A stretch of 64,000 nucleotides of DNA. Origin: Sphingomicrobium clamense. GTDB taxonomy: Bacteria > Pseudomonadota > Alphaproteobacteria > Sphingomonadales > Sphingomonadaceae. Positions 33,322-41,745 of this stretch are shown one piece after another. The DNA is taken from assembly GCF_019264355.1 (NCBI RefSeq), contig NZ_JAHVAH010000001.1, positions 976,001 through 1,040,000 of the forward strand. The letters are read 5' to 3'. The notes below the pieces were generated by a model. It saw nothing but the letters and a program-made list of their open reading frames with translations, made no database searches and was not told the DNA's origin. Within the stretch, counting starts at the first letter, position 1. The number at the start of each line of letters is the position of its first letter. A program made the translations under genes and the position numbers.

Positions 33322-33915
33322 ATGAGTTCGAGCGACAATGATGTCGTTCGCATCTACTTCGACGAAGAGAGGGCGAAGTCACGCGGTGACGCCGATCTTT
33401 TCGACGATGCAAATCTGTCAGCCACAATCTATCCTTGGAAATATGATCGCGGTCCAAGCATCGACGTTCATGATGCGAAGCAGCAGCTCGTTTTTCGGGT
33501 CTTTCGATCGCACGGCCCGTACGAGTTCGAAAAGCCCATCTCCTTCAAGATTTTTGACCTGGCTCGACAGGCTTGGAAACTTTCCGGCTCTTTCGTTCAC
33601 CATGGGTCTTCGGATGGAGTCTACCGCATCGCGCTCACGTCGATTGAGCCATGGCCGGAGAATGGGACGTTCATTGAACGACTGAAAGATCGGATTCTCG
33701 ATGGGTGCGATTTTCCGAGGCTGGTTCAATATGTCGTCGCTACCAAACGCGGGTTGCTCTCGGAGTGGGGCAAGGTCGTCTTTGCGAAAGACGAGCATCT
33801 TGCACGGTTTCACGACGATTTGAGGTCAGCGAAATTGACCGAGGATGGGATTGGTCGTGGGTTCGACTATGTGCCTTCTCTCGATAAGGTCGAGAAGAGC
33901 GAAGAAGGGTCTTGA
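33322..33915 (+). CDS. Hypothetical protein in a lower-GC insert
   Basis: A 197-residue soluble protein with no signal peptide or membrane helix, unlike anything I recognise. It has alternating charged and hydrophobic runs ([59 protein letters not shown]). By eye its GC is near 50 percent against about 65 percent around it, with AT-ending codons common, which suggests acquisition from elsewhere. ATG 33322 was chosen; a GTG at 33289 in frame is an alternative. It is bounded on the left by the true liuB end and on the right by remnants of liuD and liuB, so it is the cargo of an inserted segment. Confidence 0.65.
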   Translation: MSSSDNDVVRIYFDEERAKSRGDADLFDDANLSATIYPWKYDRGPSIDVHDAKQQLVFRVFRSHGPYEFEKPISFKIFDLARQAWKLSGSFVHHGSSDGVYRIALTSIEPWPENGTFIERLKDRILDGCDFPRLVQYVVATKRGLLSEWGKVVFAKDEHLARFHDDLRSAKLTEDGIGRGFDYVPSLDKVEKSEEGS

Positions 33916-33930
33916 TGAAAAAAAGACTGA

Positions 33931-33973
33931 CCATATTGAAAGCCTGCTCATCGCCAATCGCGGCGATATCGCC
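33931..33973 (+). pseudogene. Remnant of the 5' end of a liuD (MCC alpha) gene
   Basis: Bases 33938-33973 match 35644-35679 at 34 of 36 positions and encode [11 protein letters not shown] against [11 protein letters not shown] at the start of the biotin carboxylase gene; weaker similarity runs back to CCAT at 33931. The fragment has about 13 codons and stops abruptly where the liuB remnant begins. It is a scar of recombination, not a functional gene. Confidence 0.85.
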
Positions 33974-33974
33974 A

Positions 33975-34013
33975 GTCGAAAGCCAGCCGAAGTTCGGCGT
34001 GTTCCGAATGTAG
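33975..34013 (+). pseudogene. Remnant of the 3' end of a liuB (MCC beta) gene
   Basis: Thirty-two of 39 bases match the end of liuB (33245-33283), and both read VESQP, R or K, then FGVFRM and a stop. Four of the seven differences leave the protein or the stop unchanged, so the copy came from a diverged but once functional liuB. It directly follows the liuD 5' remnant. The bioB gene begins 32 bases later. Confidence 0.85.
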
Positions 34014-34045
34014 GTCAGCCTAGAGTTTTCAAACGGGGATATTGC

Positions 34046-35032
34046 ATGCGCACCAATTGGACCCGCGACGAGATCGCGGCGCTTTTCGACCTTCCGTTCA
34101 CCGAGCTCGTCTTCCTTGCCGCCGAGGTGCATCGCGACCATCATGCGCAGGGCGAGGTGCAACTATGCACGCTTCTGTCGATCAAGACCGGCGGGTGTCC
34201 GGAGGATTGCGGCTATTGCTCGCAGTCCGCGCATGCCGCCAGCGGGGTGAAGGCCGAGAAGCTGGTCGATGTCGAGGCGGTCGTTTCCGCCGCGGCCGAG
34301 GCCAAGGCCGCCGGCTCACAGCGTTTCTGCATGGGGGCTGCCTGGCGCGAGCCCAAAGATCGCGACATGCCTGCGCTCACCGACATGGTCGCGCGCGTGA
34401 AGGCGATGGGGCTGGAGAGCTGCATGACGCTTGGCATGCTGACCGGCGATCAGGCGCGGGCGCTCAAGGAGGCGGGCCTCGACTATTACAACCACAATAT
34501 CGACACCTCGCCCGAACATTATGACGAGGTGATCACCACGCGCACCTTTGCCGAGCGACTGGATACGCTCGAGGAAGTGCGCAAAGCGGGGATGGCGGTC
34601 TGCTGTGGCGGGATCGTCGGGATGGGCGAAAGCCGCTCCGACCGCGTCGGCTTCATCCACGCGCTCGCCACGCTCCCGCGCCATCCCGAAAGCGTGCCCG
34701 TGAACGCGCTGGTGCCGGTCAAGGGCACGGTGCTGGGCGACATGTGGGGCGAGGAGCGGCCGATCGACGATATCGAGTTCGTCCGCACCGTCGCGGTCGC
34801 GCGCATCGCTATGCCCAAATCGATGGTCCGCTTGTCCGCAGGCCGCGAAAGCATGAGCGAACCCACACAGGCGCTCTGCTTCCTCGCCGGCGCCAACAGC
34901 ATCTTCACCGGCGACAAATTGCTCACCACACCCAACGCCGGCGACGGCAAGGACGCCGCGCTCTTCGCCAAACTCGGCCTGAAGCCGCTGGTCGAGGATG
35001 AACCGATGCGCTCTTGCGTATTAGCCGACTAA
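34046..35032 (+). CDS. bioB: Biotin synthase
   Basis: A 328-residue radical SAM enzyme that inserts sulfur into dethiobiotin. The radical SAM cysteines are in [11 protein letters not shown], the [2Fe-2S] ligands in the [19 protein letters not shown] and [12 protein letters not shown] segments, and the end has [10 protein letters not shown] and [20 protein letters not shown] 34046 begins the protein; the open frame extends left through the liuD/liuB remnants, but those are not part of BioB. It lies between the two subunits of a biotin-dependent carboxylase, which would use its product. No other bio genes are nearby. Confidence 0.94.
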   Translation: MRTNWTRDEIAALFDLPFTELVFLAAEVHRDHHAQGEVQLCTLLSIKTGGCPEDCGYCSQSAHAASGVKAEKLVDVEAVVSAAAEAKAAGSQRFCMGAAWREPKDRDMPALTDMVARVKAMGLESCMTLGMLTGDQARALKEAGLDYYNHNIDTSPEHYDEVITTRTFAERLDTLEEVRKAGMAVCCGGIVGMGESRSDRVGFIHALATLPRHPESVPVNALVPVKGTVLGDMWGEERPIDDIEFVRTVAVARIAMPKSMVRLSAGRESMSEPTQALCFLAGANSIFTGDKLLTTPNAGDGKDAALFAKLGLKPLVEDEPMRSCVLAD

Positions 35033-35064
35033 CACGCTAAGCCTCTCCCAAACCGGGGAGTGTT

Positions 35065-35598
35065 ATGACCAAATCGAAATCGCCGTTCCGAGACGTCTTC
35101 CTGACGACCATCGTCATCGGCGTCGTGATGCACCTCGTCCACGAAGCCTCGCACATGCTCGGCGCGATGACGTTCGGGGTCGGCGGGAGCATGGGGACCA
35201 ACACCGTCAATTACGACGCGGACATGAGCGAGACGGCGCGACTGTGGGCGAGCATTGCGGGCCCTGGCTCGATGATCCTGATCGCCATTGCCGCGCGGGC
35301 GATGCAGTGGCGCTGGACCGCGATCATCCTCTACGTCGTCTTCATCCAGCGCAGCATGGCAGGGATCGTCACTTGGCTGGCAGGCCCCAATGACGAGGCG
35401 CGGATCGGGCAGATGCTGGGCTTGGGCGAATGGCCCGTCTTCGCGCTGACCATCGGGCTCAGCGGACTGCTGTTTGCGGCGCAATATGGGCAGGAACGGC
35501 TCGGCTGGCGCTTCCTGCTGGCGGGGTTTCTGGGGATGAGCGTCGCGCTGCCGCTGGTCGTCTTTGCCGACCCGATCTTGCCGCGGATCAATTTCTAG
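35065..35598 (+). CDS. Membrane protein with HEXXH motif
   Basis: A 177-residue integral membrane protein with four or five hydrophobic segments. The first one contains VVMHLVHEASHMLGAM, that is HEASH within a membrane helix, as in site-2-protease-like (M50) zinc metalloproteases. The second M50 signature (an NPDG-like motif) is not seen, so it would be a distant relative or a non-proteolytic member. A conserved-looking GPGSMILIAIAA follows at residue 70. It is the last gene before liuD and shares the cassette with bioB. Confidence 0.65.
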   Translation: MTKSKSPFRDVFLTTIVIGVVMHLVHEASHMLGAMTFGVGGSMGTNTVNYDADMSETARLWASIAGPGSMILIAIAARAMQWRWTAIILYVVFIQRSMAGIVTWLAGPNDEARIGQMLGLGEWPVFALTIGLSGLLFAAQYGQERLGWRFLLAGFLGMSVALPLVVFADPILPRINF

Positions 35599-35637
35599 CT
35601 CTGGACCCGCGCTTGTGGGCGCTCTATCGGGCTAGCC

Positions 35638-37494
35638 ATGATGAAAAGCCTGCTCATCGCCAATCGCGGCGAAATCGCCTGCCGGGTCATGCGTACTGCG
35701 CAGGCGATGGGAATACGCTGCGTCGCCGTCTATTCCGAAGCCGACGCCAAGGCGCTCCACGTGCGCATGGCGGACGAGGCGATCTGCATCGGTCCCGCGC
35801 CGAGCAGCGAGAGCTATCTCAAGGGCGACAAGATCATCGCCGCGGCCAAGGAAACCGGCGCGGAGGCGATCCACCCGGGCTATGGCTTCCTGTCCGAAAA
35901 TGCCGACTTTGCGCAGGCAGTCATCGACGCCGGCCTGATCTGGGTCGGTCCCAAGCCCGACAGCATCCGCGCGATGGGTCTCAAGGACGCCGCCAAGAAG
36001 CTGATGGCCGAGGCCGGCGTGCCCGTGACGCCCGGCTATATGGGCGACGACCAGTCGGCCGACACGCTGGCCAAGGAAGCCGGTGCAATCGGCTACCCCG
36101 TGCTGATCAAGGCGGTCGCGGGCGGTGGCGGCAAGGGCATGCGCAAGGTCGACGACCCGAAGGATTTCGCCAACGCGCTGGAAAGCGTGAAGCGCGAGGC
36201 GACCAGCAGCTTCGGCAACGACGTGGTCATCCTCGAAAAATGGATCGAGAGCCCGCGACACATTGAGGTGCAGCTGTTCGGCGACAGCCACGGCACCGTG
36301 CTTCACCTGTTCGAACGCGACTGCTCGCTCCAGCGTCGCCACCAGAAGGTGATCGAGGAAGCGCCTGCGCCCGGCATGAGTGAAGAGACCCGCGCCGAGG
36401 TTTGCGCCGCAGCGGTCCGCGCCGGGGAAGCGGTCAATTACGAAGGTGCCGGTACGGTCGAATTCATCGCCGACGCATCCGAAGGGCTACGCGCCGACCG
36501 CATCTGGTTTATGGAGATGAATACGCGGCTCCAGGTCGAACATCCGGTGACCGAAGAGATTACCGGCGTCGACCTCGTCGAGTGGCAGCTGCGCGCCGCG
36601 TCGGGCGAAAAGGTGCCCATGGCGCAGGACGAATTGTCGATCGACGGTCACGCGATCGAAGCGCGCCTCTATGCCGAGGATCCCGCGACCGGATTCTTGC
36701 CCTCGACCGGCAAGCTCGACCATTTCGACCTTGGCGATGAAGGCCGCATCGAAACCGGCGTCGAAGAGGGCGATGTCATCAGCCCGCATTACGACCCGAT
36801 GATCGCCAAGCTGGTGGCGTGGGGCGAGGACCGCGACGAAGCGATCCAGGGCCTTGCCGACATTCTCGACGATCTTGAAGTCTGGCCCGTGCGCACCAAC
36901 GCGGCGTTCCTGCTGCGCGCCTCGACCCACCCCGACTTCGTCGATGCCAAGCTCGACACGAGCTTCATTGCCGATCACGAAGACGACCTCATCCCCGACG
37001 AGGGGCCGAGCGACGCGCATTGGCAGACCGCGGCGATGATCGCGGTTGCCGAGCCCGATCCGCAGCCGCTTGCCGGTTTCCGCATGAATGCCGCCCCGCG
37101 CACTTCGGTCGCGCTGGCGCACAAGGGCGAGACCCGAACGGTCGATCTGGCCGATGTCGAGGATACGCTGGCCGGTGCCGGTTTCGACGATGGCGAGCGC
37201 GTCGTGCTGTTCGTGGGCGGCGAAGCGACCGAGTTCTCGCTGTCGACGCGCGGCGGCGCGGCTGGCGCGGCGGGAGACGGTGCCATCGTCGCGCCGATGC
37301 CCGGTAAAGTGACCAGCGTCGACGTTTCGCAGGGCGACAAGGTTGCCGCCGGGCAACGGTTGCTCACCCTGGAAGCGATGAAAATGGAACATGGCCTCAC
37401 CGCACCGTTTGACGGCGTGGTGAGCGAACTCAATGCGAGCGAAGGCGCACAGGTCCAGGTGGACGCGCTGCTCGCCAAAGTGGAAAAGGAATAG
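35638..37494 (+). CDS. liuD: Methylcrotonyl-CoA carboxylase, biotin carboxylase/carrier (alpha) subunit
   Basis: A 618-residue protein that carboxylates its own biotin using ATP and bicarbonate. Biotin carboxylase part about 1-450: LLIANRGEIACRVMRTA, HPGYGFLSENADFA, KAVAGGGGKGMRKV (ATP loop), RDCSLQRRHQKVIEEAPAP, EFIADASEGL and MNTRLQVEHPVTE. C-terminal biotin carrier domain with EAMKMEH, biotinyl Lys582. Its 5' end is partly duplicated at 33938-33973. It follows the HEXXH gene by 39 bp and precedes the dehydrogenase gene by two bases. Specificity for methylcrotonyl-CoA is taken from the ivd/liuB context. Confidence 0.93.
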   Translation: MMKSLLIANRGEIACRVMRTAQAMGIRCVAVYSEADAKALHVRMADEAICIGPAPSSESYLKGDKIIAAAKETGAEAIHPGYGFLSENADFAQAVIDAGLIWVGPKPDSIRAMGLKDAAKKLMAEAGVPVTPGYMGDDQSADTLAKEAGAIGYPVLIKAVAGGGGKGMRKVDDPKDFANALESVKREATSSFGNDVVILEKWIESPRHIEVQLFGDSHGTVLHLFERDCSLQRRHQKVIEEAPAPGMSEETRAEVCAAAVRAGEAVNYEGAGTVEFIADASEGLRADRIWFMEMNTRLQVEHPVTEEITGVDLVEWQLRAASGEKVPMAQDELSIDGHAIEARLYAEDPATGFLPSTGKLDHFDLGDEGRIETGVEEGDVISPHYDPMIAKLVAWGEDRDEAIQGLADILDDLEVWPVRTNAAFLLRASTHPDFVDAKLDTSFIADHEDDLIPDEGPSDAHWQTAAMIAVAEPDPQPLAGFRMNAAPRTSVALAHKGETRTVDLADVEDTLAGAGFDDGERVVLFVGGEATEFSLSTRGGAAGAAGDGAIVAPMPGKVTSVDVSQGDKVAAGQRLLTLEAMKMEHGLTAPFDGVVSELNASEGAQVQVDALLAKVEKE

Positions 37495-37496
37495 AC

Positions 37497-38276
37497 ATGG
37501 ACGTCAATGGAGTAGCCGCCGTCGTCACGGGCGGTGCATCGGGCCTCGGTGAAGCCACCGCGCGCAAGCTCGCTTCGCAAGGGGCGAAGGTCGCGATATT
37601 CGACCGCAACGCCGAACGCGGCGAGAAAGTCGCCGAGGAAATCGGCGGCACCTTCTGCGAAGTCGACGTGACCAGCGACGACAGCGTCGCGGCGGGCTTC
37701 GAGAATGCACGCGCCGCCAACGGGCAGGAGCGGATCCTCGTCAACTGCGCGGGCGTTGCCAACGCTGCCAAGACGGTCGGCAAGAATAAGGAAACGGGCG
37801 AGCGCCTGCCCTATCCGATGATCCAGTTCGAACTGGCCATCAACATCAACCTCATCGGCTCGTTCCGCTGCATCGCGCATTCGGCGCACGGGATGGTCGG
37901 CCTCGACCCGCTAGAGGATGGCGAGCGCGGTTGCATCATCAACACCGCGTCGGTCGCGGCCGAGGACGGCCAGATCGGGCAGGCGGCCTATTCGGCGTCC
38001 AAGGGCGGCGTGCTGGCCATGGCGCTCCCGATCGCCCGCGACCTGATGGGCGACGGCATTCGCGTCAACACGATCCTGCCGGGCGTCTTCAAGACGCCGA
38101 TGGTCGCGATGATGCCCGAAAAGGTGCAGGACGCGCTGGGCGCGCAGGTCCCGTTTCCCAAGCGTCTGGGCAAGGCGGAAGAATATGCCGACCTCGCAGC
38201 CTTTATCTGCGAAACGCCCTATCTCAACGCCGAGAGCATCCGTCTCGACGGCGGCATCCGCATGGCGCCGCGTTAA
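37497..38276 (+). CDS. SDR family 3-hydroxyacyl-CoA dehydrogenase (HSD17B10-like)
   Basis: A 259-residue short-chain dehydrogenase: cofactor motif VVTGGASGLGEATARKLA, then NCAGVA, and the catalytic triad in NTASVAAEDGQIGQAAYSASKGG (Ser, Tyr, Lys). The length and pattern LPYPMIQFELAININLIGSF match 3-hydroxyacyl-CoA dehydrogenase type 2, which acts on branched acyl-CoAs in isoleucine and fatty-acid breakdown. Starts two bases after the liuD stop and is followed three bases later by cysQ, so all three are probably one transcript. Confidence 0.9.
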   Translation: MDVNGVAAVVTGGASGLGEATARKLASQGAKVAIFDRNAERGEKVAEEIGGTFCEVDVTSDDSVAAGFENARAANGQERILVNCAGVANAAKTVGKNKETGERLPYPMIQFELAININLIGSFRCIAHSAHGMVGLDPLEDGERGCIINTASVAAEDGQIGQAAYSASKGGVLAMALPIARDLMGDGIRVNTILPGVFKTPMVAMMPEKVQDALGAQVPFPKRLGKAEEYADLAAFICETPYLNAESIRLDGGIRMAPR

Positions 38277-38279
38277 GCC

Positions 38280-39095
38280 ATGACCGTTGCAAGTGAGGCG
38301 CTGCTCGAGAGTTTGGGCGAGGCAGCGCGCGAAGCCGGCGAGGCCATCCTCGAAGTCGTCCGCCGTGGGTTCGATGTCGAGCATAAGGGCGACGACAGCC
38401 CGGTGACCGAAGCCGATCGCGCAGGCGAGGCGGTGTTGCTGGCGGCGCTGGCGCGCCACGCGCCGGGTGTGCCCGTGGTTGCCGAAGAACAGGTCGCCGC
38501 CGGCAAGGTGCCGGCCCACGAAGGCACCTTCTTCCTCGTCGATGCGCTCGACGGGACGAAGGAATTCATCCGCGGCGGTGACGATTACACGGTCAATGTC
38601 GGCCTGATCGAGAATGGCGTGCCGAGCATGGGGGTGATCTTCTCTCCGGCCGCGCAGCGCTTACATCTGGGTCTGGTCGGTACGGGGGCGTGGGTCGAAG
38701 GCGCCGGACCGCGGCGCCCTATCGCGGTCCGCGAGCTTGGCGACGAGCGCGTCGCCGTCGCCTCCAAGTCGCATCTCAGCCAGGAAACGGTCGACTATCT
38801 CGCCCAGCTGTTCGGCGGACGCGATTGCGAACGAATTTCGATCGGATCGAGCCTCAAGTTCACGCTGGTCGCCGAAGGCCGCGCGGACGTCTATCCGCGC
38901 CTGTCGCCGACTTGCGAATGGGACGTGGCCGCCGGTCATGCCATCCTGCTCGCGGCGGGCGGCAAGGTCGACGGGCTCGACGGCCAGCCGCTAGCCTATG
39001 ACAAGAAAGCCTATTTCAATCCGGGCTTCGTCGCGACCAGCGGGTGGCAGGCGCCGGCGATCGGCCCCTTCATGACCCCCGCGACGGACGCCTGA
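38280..39095 (+). CDS. cysQ: 3'(2'),5'-bisphosphate nucleotidase CysQ
   Basis: A 271-residue inositol-monophosphatase-fold enzyme that removes the 3' phosphate of PAP from sulfate assimilation. Metal motifs: DDSPVTEADRAGEAV, PVVAEEQ, FFLVDALDGTKEFIRG and CEWDVAAGHAILLAAGG. Li-sensitive Mg enzymes of this family have exactly these spacings. The 3' end overlaps, tail to tail, 26 bases of the small leftward gene. Its link to the leucine genes is positional only. Confidence 0.93.
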   Translation: MTVASEALLESLGEAAREAGEAILEVVRRGFDVEHKGDDSPVTEADRAGEAVLLAALARHAPGVPVVAEEQVAAGKVPAHEGTFFLVDALDGTKEFIRGGDDYTVNVGLIENGVPSMGVIFSPAAQRLHLGLVGTGAWVEGAGPRRPIAVRELGDERVAVASKSHLSQETVDYLAQLFGGRDCERISIGSSLKFTLVAEGRADVYPRLSPTCEWDVAAGHAILLAAGGKVDGLDGQPLAYDKKAYFNPGFVATSGWQAPAIGPFMTPATDA

Positions 39096-39363
39096 CCCGC
39101 TCGATCGGCGTCAGGCTTCGTGGCTGGGGCAACGGGTCGAGATTGCCAGACCAGTGCGCCAGCTGACCGAAAATCTCTTCCCGTTCGCGATTGTGCGGCG
39201 TCTGCTGGAGCGCGTCGAGCTCGTCCCGGGCGCGCGACAGTCGCGAGCGGAGCAAGTCGGTATCGCGCCCGTCGTGATTTTCCAGAACGCTTTCGCAGCG
39301 TTCGATGACGGCCTCGATCTCGGCGAGTCTTTGCGATCGGGTCTTTGGAATCTGTCTCGGCAT
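39070..39363 (-). CDS. Small charged helical protein, uncertain
   Basis: A 97-residue frame rich in Arg and Glu with heptad-like helices (RLAEIEAVIERCESVLENH, LLRSRLSRARDELDALQQT) and no membrane segment. It overlaps the cysQ 3' end by 26 bases on the opposite strand. Composition is protein-like, but no family is recognised and the start (ATG 39363, or TTG 39369) has no strong ribosome site. A shorter frame on the plus strand of the same interval looks less convincing. Confidence 0.45.
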   Translation of the reverse strand: MPRQIPKTRSQRLAEIEAVIERCESVLENHDGRDTDLLRSRLSRARDELDALQQTPHNREREEIFGQLAHWSGNLDPLPQPRSLTPIERVRRPSRGS

Positions 39364-39521
39364 GGCCAATTGGTGCCACGGGCCGCCTTGTCGTCATTTT
39401 GAGGATCGGTTCGAAACGGATCCATCAATCGCTTGTTGGCTTTGGCGCAGCCACCGCTCTATAGAGGAGGCGCTCGGTTCACTGGTCGGCGGCACGCGTC
39501 GACCTATGGAGTTTCCTGTTC

Positions 39522-40445
39522 GTGAACGAGCCTTTCGTCCATTCCCGATCCATCGATTCACAGTCACGCCCCGCATTGGTCGCCACCGACGAGGCGTCAC
39601 TCAGCCGCGCGATGGGTGCATTCGAGGCCGCCGGCGTGTCCCCCGCAGAGACTCACCTGATCGGAGACATCGGCATCGACCAGCTTGCCGGTCACGCCGT
39701 CTGGCTCGAAGTCGGGGAGGACCAGGGAGACCGGCTCGATCGCTGGCTCATGGCCTTCAGTGCCTTCGCGGACCAGTCCAACCTGCCCGCGCGCGTCTCG
39801 GTCGTCTCGCCCTTGCTCGACATCGTCGCTGCCCAGATCGACAGTGACGTCGAGATTATCGTGGCCCCCGGACCCGTCGAGCGCGCGGCGGCCGTCGCCA
39901 CGCTTCAGGCCGAGGCTGCACTGCGGAGCCTCGGCTACGAAACTCGCGGGGTGGAGGATCAGGCGCGGCTACGCCATTTGTCGGAAGAAGTGTCGAGGAT
40001 CGCGGCCGCGCTGTCGCACCTGACCGCGCAGGAGAATGGGGCCGGGGGCTTCGGGGACCAGCGGCCTCGACCGGCTGTGTCGCGGAGTGATGCCGCGCCG
40101 CCAAGCGTCTCGGTCGAGCGCGTGCGCGAGACCATCCGTGCGCGCCGGCTGCGCGAGCGATTTTTCGACGCCGACTATTTTGCGGACCCGGCATGGGACA
40201 TGCTGCTCGACTTGTTCGCCGCGCAGCTCACTAACCAGCGCGTGCCGGTCTCGGCACTCTGTCTTGCCGCCGCCGTCCCCGCGACTACGGCATTGCGCTG
40301 GATGAAGACCCTGACCGACGCCGGCCTGTTCATCCGGCGGGCCGATCCTCGAGATGGGCGGCGCGTCTTCATCGAGCTGTCGGATTCGGCCGGCGAGGGC
40401 ATGCACCGTTATTTCGCGGAACTGGACGGGATTTCAGCGGCGTAA
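39522..40445 (+). CDS. MarR-like winged-helix regulator with N-terminal receiver-like domain
   Basis: A 307-residue protein. The C-terminal part (about 195-305) is a winged helix: WDMLLDLFAAQLTNQRVPVS, ALCLAAAVPATTALRWMKTLTDAGLF (recognition helix) and RRADPRDGRRVFIELSDSAGEGMHRYF (wing). The N-terminal 130 residues alternate helices and strands as in response-regulator folds (RPALVATDEASLSRAMGAF, ARVSVVSPLLDIVAAQ) without the phosphorylation aspartate pattern. Between them is a linker with a short coiled coil. Such proteins are frequent in sphingomonads; targets unknown. GTG 39522 is the first reasonable start. Confidence 0.75.
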   Translation: MNEPFVHSRSIDSQSRPALVATDEASLSRAMGAFEAAGVSPAETHLIGDIGIDQLAGHAVWLEVGEDQGDRLDRWLMAFSAFADQSNLPARVSVVSPLLDIVAAQIDSDVEIIVAPGPVERAAAVATLQAEAALRSLGYETRGVEDQARLRHLSEEVSRIAAALSHLTAQENGAGGFGDQRPRPAVSRSDAAPPSVSVERVRETIRARRLRERFFDADYFADPAWDMLLDLFAAQLTNQRVPVSALCLAAAVPATTALRWMKTLTDAGLFIRRADPRDGRRVFIELSDSAGEGMHRYFAELDGISAA

Positions 40446-40520
40446 CCTCAAAAACGACAACGGATTGTGAATCAGGCGTAACGAGTTTATCCTGTCCGGA
40501 ATTGGGGGAGGGTGATTGCC

Positions 40521-41066
40521 ATGCGCATTCGCTACGTCAAAATCTTGCTGGTCGTGGTCGCGGCGCTCCAGGCGCTGATCATTGGCCTGACCAAGCTTGC
40601 CAACCTGGAAAGTGCGAAGGCCGCAGTCGCGGAGATGTTCGCGCCCAAGGTCGGCGCGCTCTCCGGCATACTCGGTTCGGTCACCGATGCAGGCGCCGTC
40701 TCCGCCATCACTTGGACCATCATCATTCTTGAAGTCGGTGCCGGCGCGCTGGCGCTTATCGGCGCGGTCCGCATGACGATGAGCCATGATGGGACGGTCG
40801 CGGCATTCGAAGCCTCGAAGCGTATCGCGCTCGTCGCATTGGGGGTCATGCTGCTCACCTGGCTCGGCCTGTTCCAGACCATTGGCGGGGCGCTGTTCCA
40901 GATGGGGCAAAGCGATGTCGGCCGCGCGATCCTGGCCGACAATTTCCTGTTTGCGATGACCAGCGGCCTCGTCCTCTTGATCGTCGCGCAGCCCGAACCG
41001 CCCCATGCCGACCGCGATCCGCACGATCGCCGCCTGCGCGAGGCGAAAGGAGACTTGGCGCGCTGA
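40521..41066 (+). CDS. DUF2165-like small integral membrane protein
   Basis: A 181-residue protein with four membrane helices (near 5-25, 65-85, 110-130 and 145-165) matching the plan of DUF2165 proteins: a first helix VKILLVVVAALQALIIGLTK and the later LGVMLLTWLGLFQTIGGALF. Function unknown. ATG 40521 has GGGGGAGGG upstream; a GTG nine bases earlier would sit on top of that ribosome site. It lies 30 bp before tRNA-Val. Confidence 0.72.
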   Translation: MRIRYVKILLVVVAALQALIIGLTKLANLESAKAAVAEMFAPKVGALSGILGSVTDAGAVSAITWTIIILEVGAGALALIGAVRMTMSHDGTVAAFEASKRIALVALGVMLLTWLGLFQTIGGALFQMGQSDVGRAILADNFLFAMTSGLVLLIVAQPEPPHADRDPHDRRLREAKGDLAR

Positions 41067-41096
41067 TCCCCAGCCGCTAAAGAGCCGCTCCGATAC

Positions 41097-41172
41097 GGGC
41101 GGTTAGCTCAGTTGGTAGAGCATCTCGTTTACACCGAGAGGGTCGGCGGTTCGAGCCCGTCACCGCCCACCA
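41097..41172 (+). tRNA. tRNA-Val (anticodon TAC)
   Basis: A 76-nt cloverleaf with encoded CCA. Acceptor GGGCGGT (41097-41103) pairs with ACCGCCC (41162-41168), discriminator A, CCA 41170-41172. D-arm with AGCTCAGTTGGTAGAGC. Anticodon stem TCTCG/CGAGA around TTTACAC gives TAC at 41130-41132. T-arm GGCGG-TTCGAGC-CCGTC. No integrase or repeated 3' end was found nearby, so there is no sign that it is used as an attachment site. Confidence 0.97.
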
Positions 41173-41223
41173 TCGCACCCACGAAATTCGGGAACTTTCG
41201 CTCGTGCGCGCCGCTGGTGCGGC

Positions 41224-41745
41224 ATGATTGTTGCAGATCCGACCATTGACCTCATTGCCCGGGGCATGATCCTCGCCATGGTCGCCCTGCTCTGGGTGGT
41301 CATGCAAATCCGCGTCGTCGGGTTGCGCTCGTTGTCGAAGATGACGAGCTTCGACTTCGTCATGACCGTCGCGCTCGGCAGCCTCGTTGCCGGTGCATCG
41401 CAGGCCAAGGACTGGGCGGGCTTCGTCCAGCCGCTCGTGGCGATGACGGGCCTGTTCCTCGCGCAGTGGGCGGCGGCGCGCCTGCGCAAGTCGTCCGATG
41501 TCGCCGAAAATCTCATGCAGAACGAGCCGGTGCTGCTGATGCGCGACGGCAAGTTCAACCGCGATGCCATGCGCCGCACCCGCGTGACCGAAAGCGACCT
41601 ACGCGCCAAGCTGCGCGAGGCGAATGTGCTCGATTATCGCGAAGTCCGTGCAGCCGTGTTAGAAACCACCGGCGACGTGACGGTCATGCACGGGCCGCAC
41701 CTCGATGAAGAATTGCTCGAAGGCGTCGCGACGAAGGTGGACTAG
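41224..41745 (+). CDS. DUF421 (YetF-like) membrane protein
   Basis: A 173-residue protein: three membrane helices in the first 85 residues, then the soluble DUF421 domain with KSSDVAENLMQNEPVLLMRD, GKFNRDAMRRTRVTESDLRA and LREANVLDYREVRAAVLETT. This is the one-domain plan of YetF/YcaP proteins, whose role is unclear. The stop overlaps four bases of the convergent XRE gene. Confidence 0.85.
   Translation: MIVADPTIDLIARGMILAMVALLWVVMQIRVVGLRSLSKMTSFDFVMTVALGSLVAGASQAKDWAGFVQPLVAMTGLFLAQWAAARLRKSSDVAENLMQNEPVLLMRDGKFNRDAMRRTRVTESDLRAKLREANVLDYREVRAAVLETTGDVTVMHGPHLDEELLEGVATKVD

Noticed and set aside
31664..33457. 597-codon open frame antisense to liuB
   Set aside because: Shadow of the carboxyltransferase gene, with composition rich in Arg, His and Gly and no recognisable domain.
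33284..34045. Insertion sequence or integron cassette around the unknown gene
   Set aside because: No transposase, terminal inverted repeats, target duplication or attC-like site; the boundaries are pieces of the flanking genes instead.
39154..39402. Plus-strand 82-codon frame after cysQ
   Set aside because: The minus-strand frame in the same place has a more protein-like helical pattern; neither is certain.
41097..41172. tRNA-Val as an integration site of a mobile element
   Set aside because: No integrase, no repeated tRNA 3' end and ordinary chromosomal genes on both sides.
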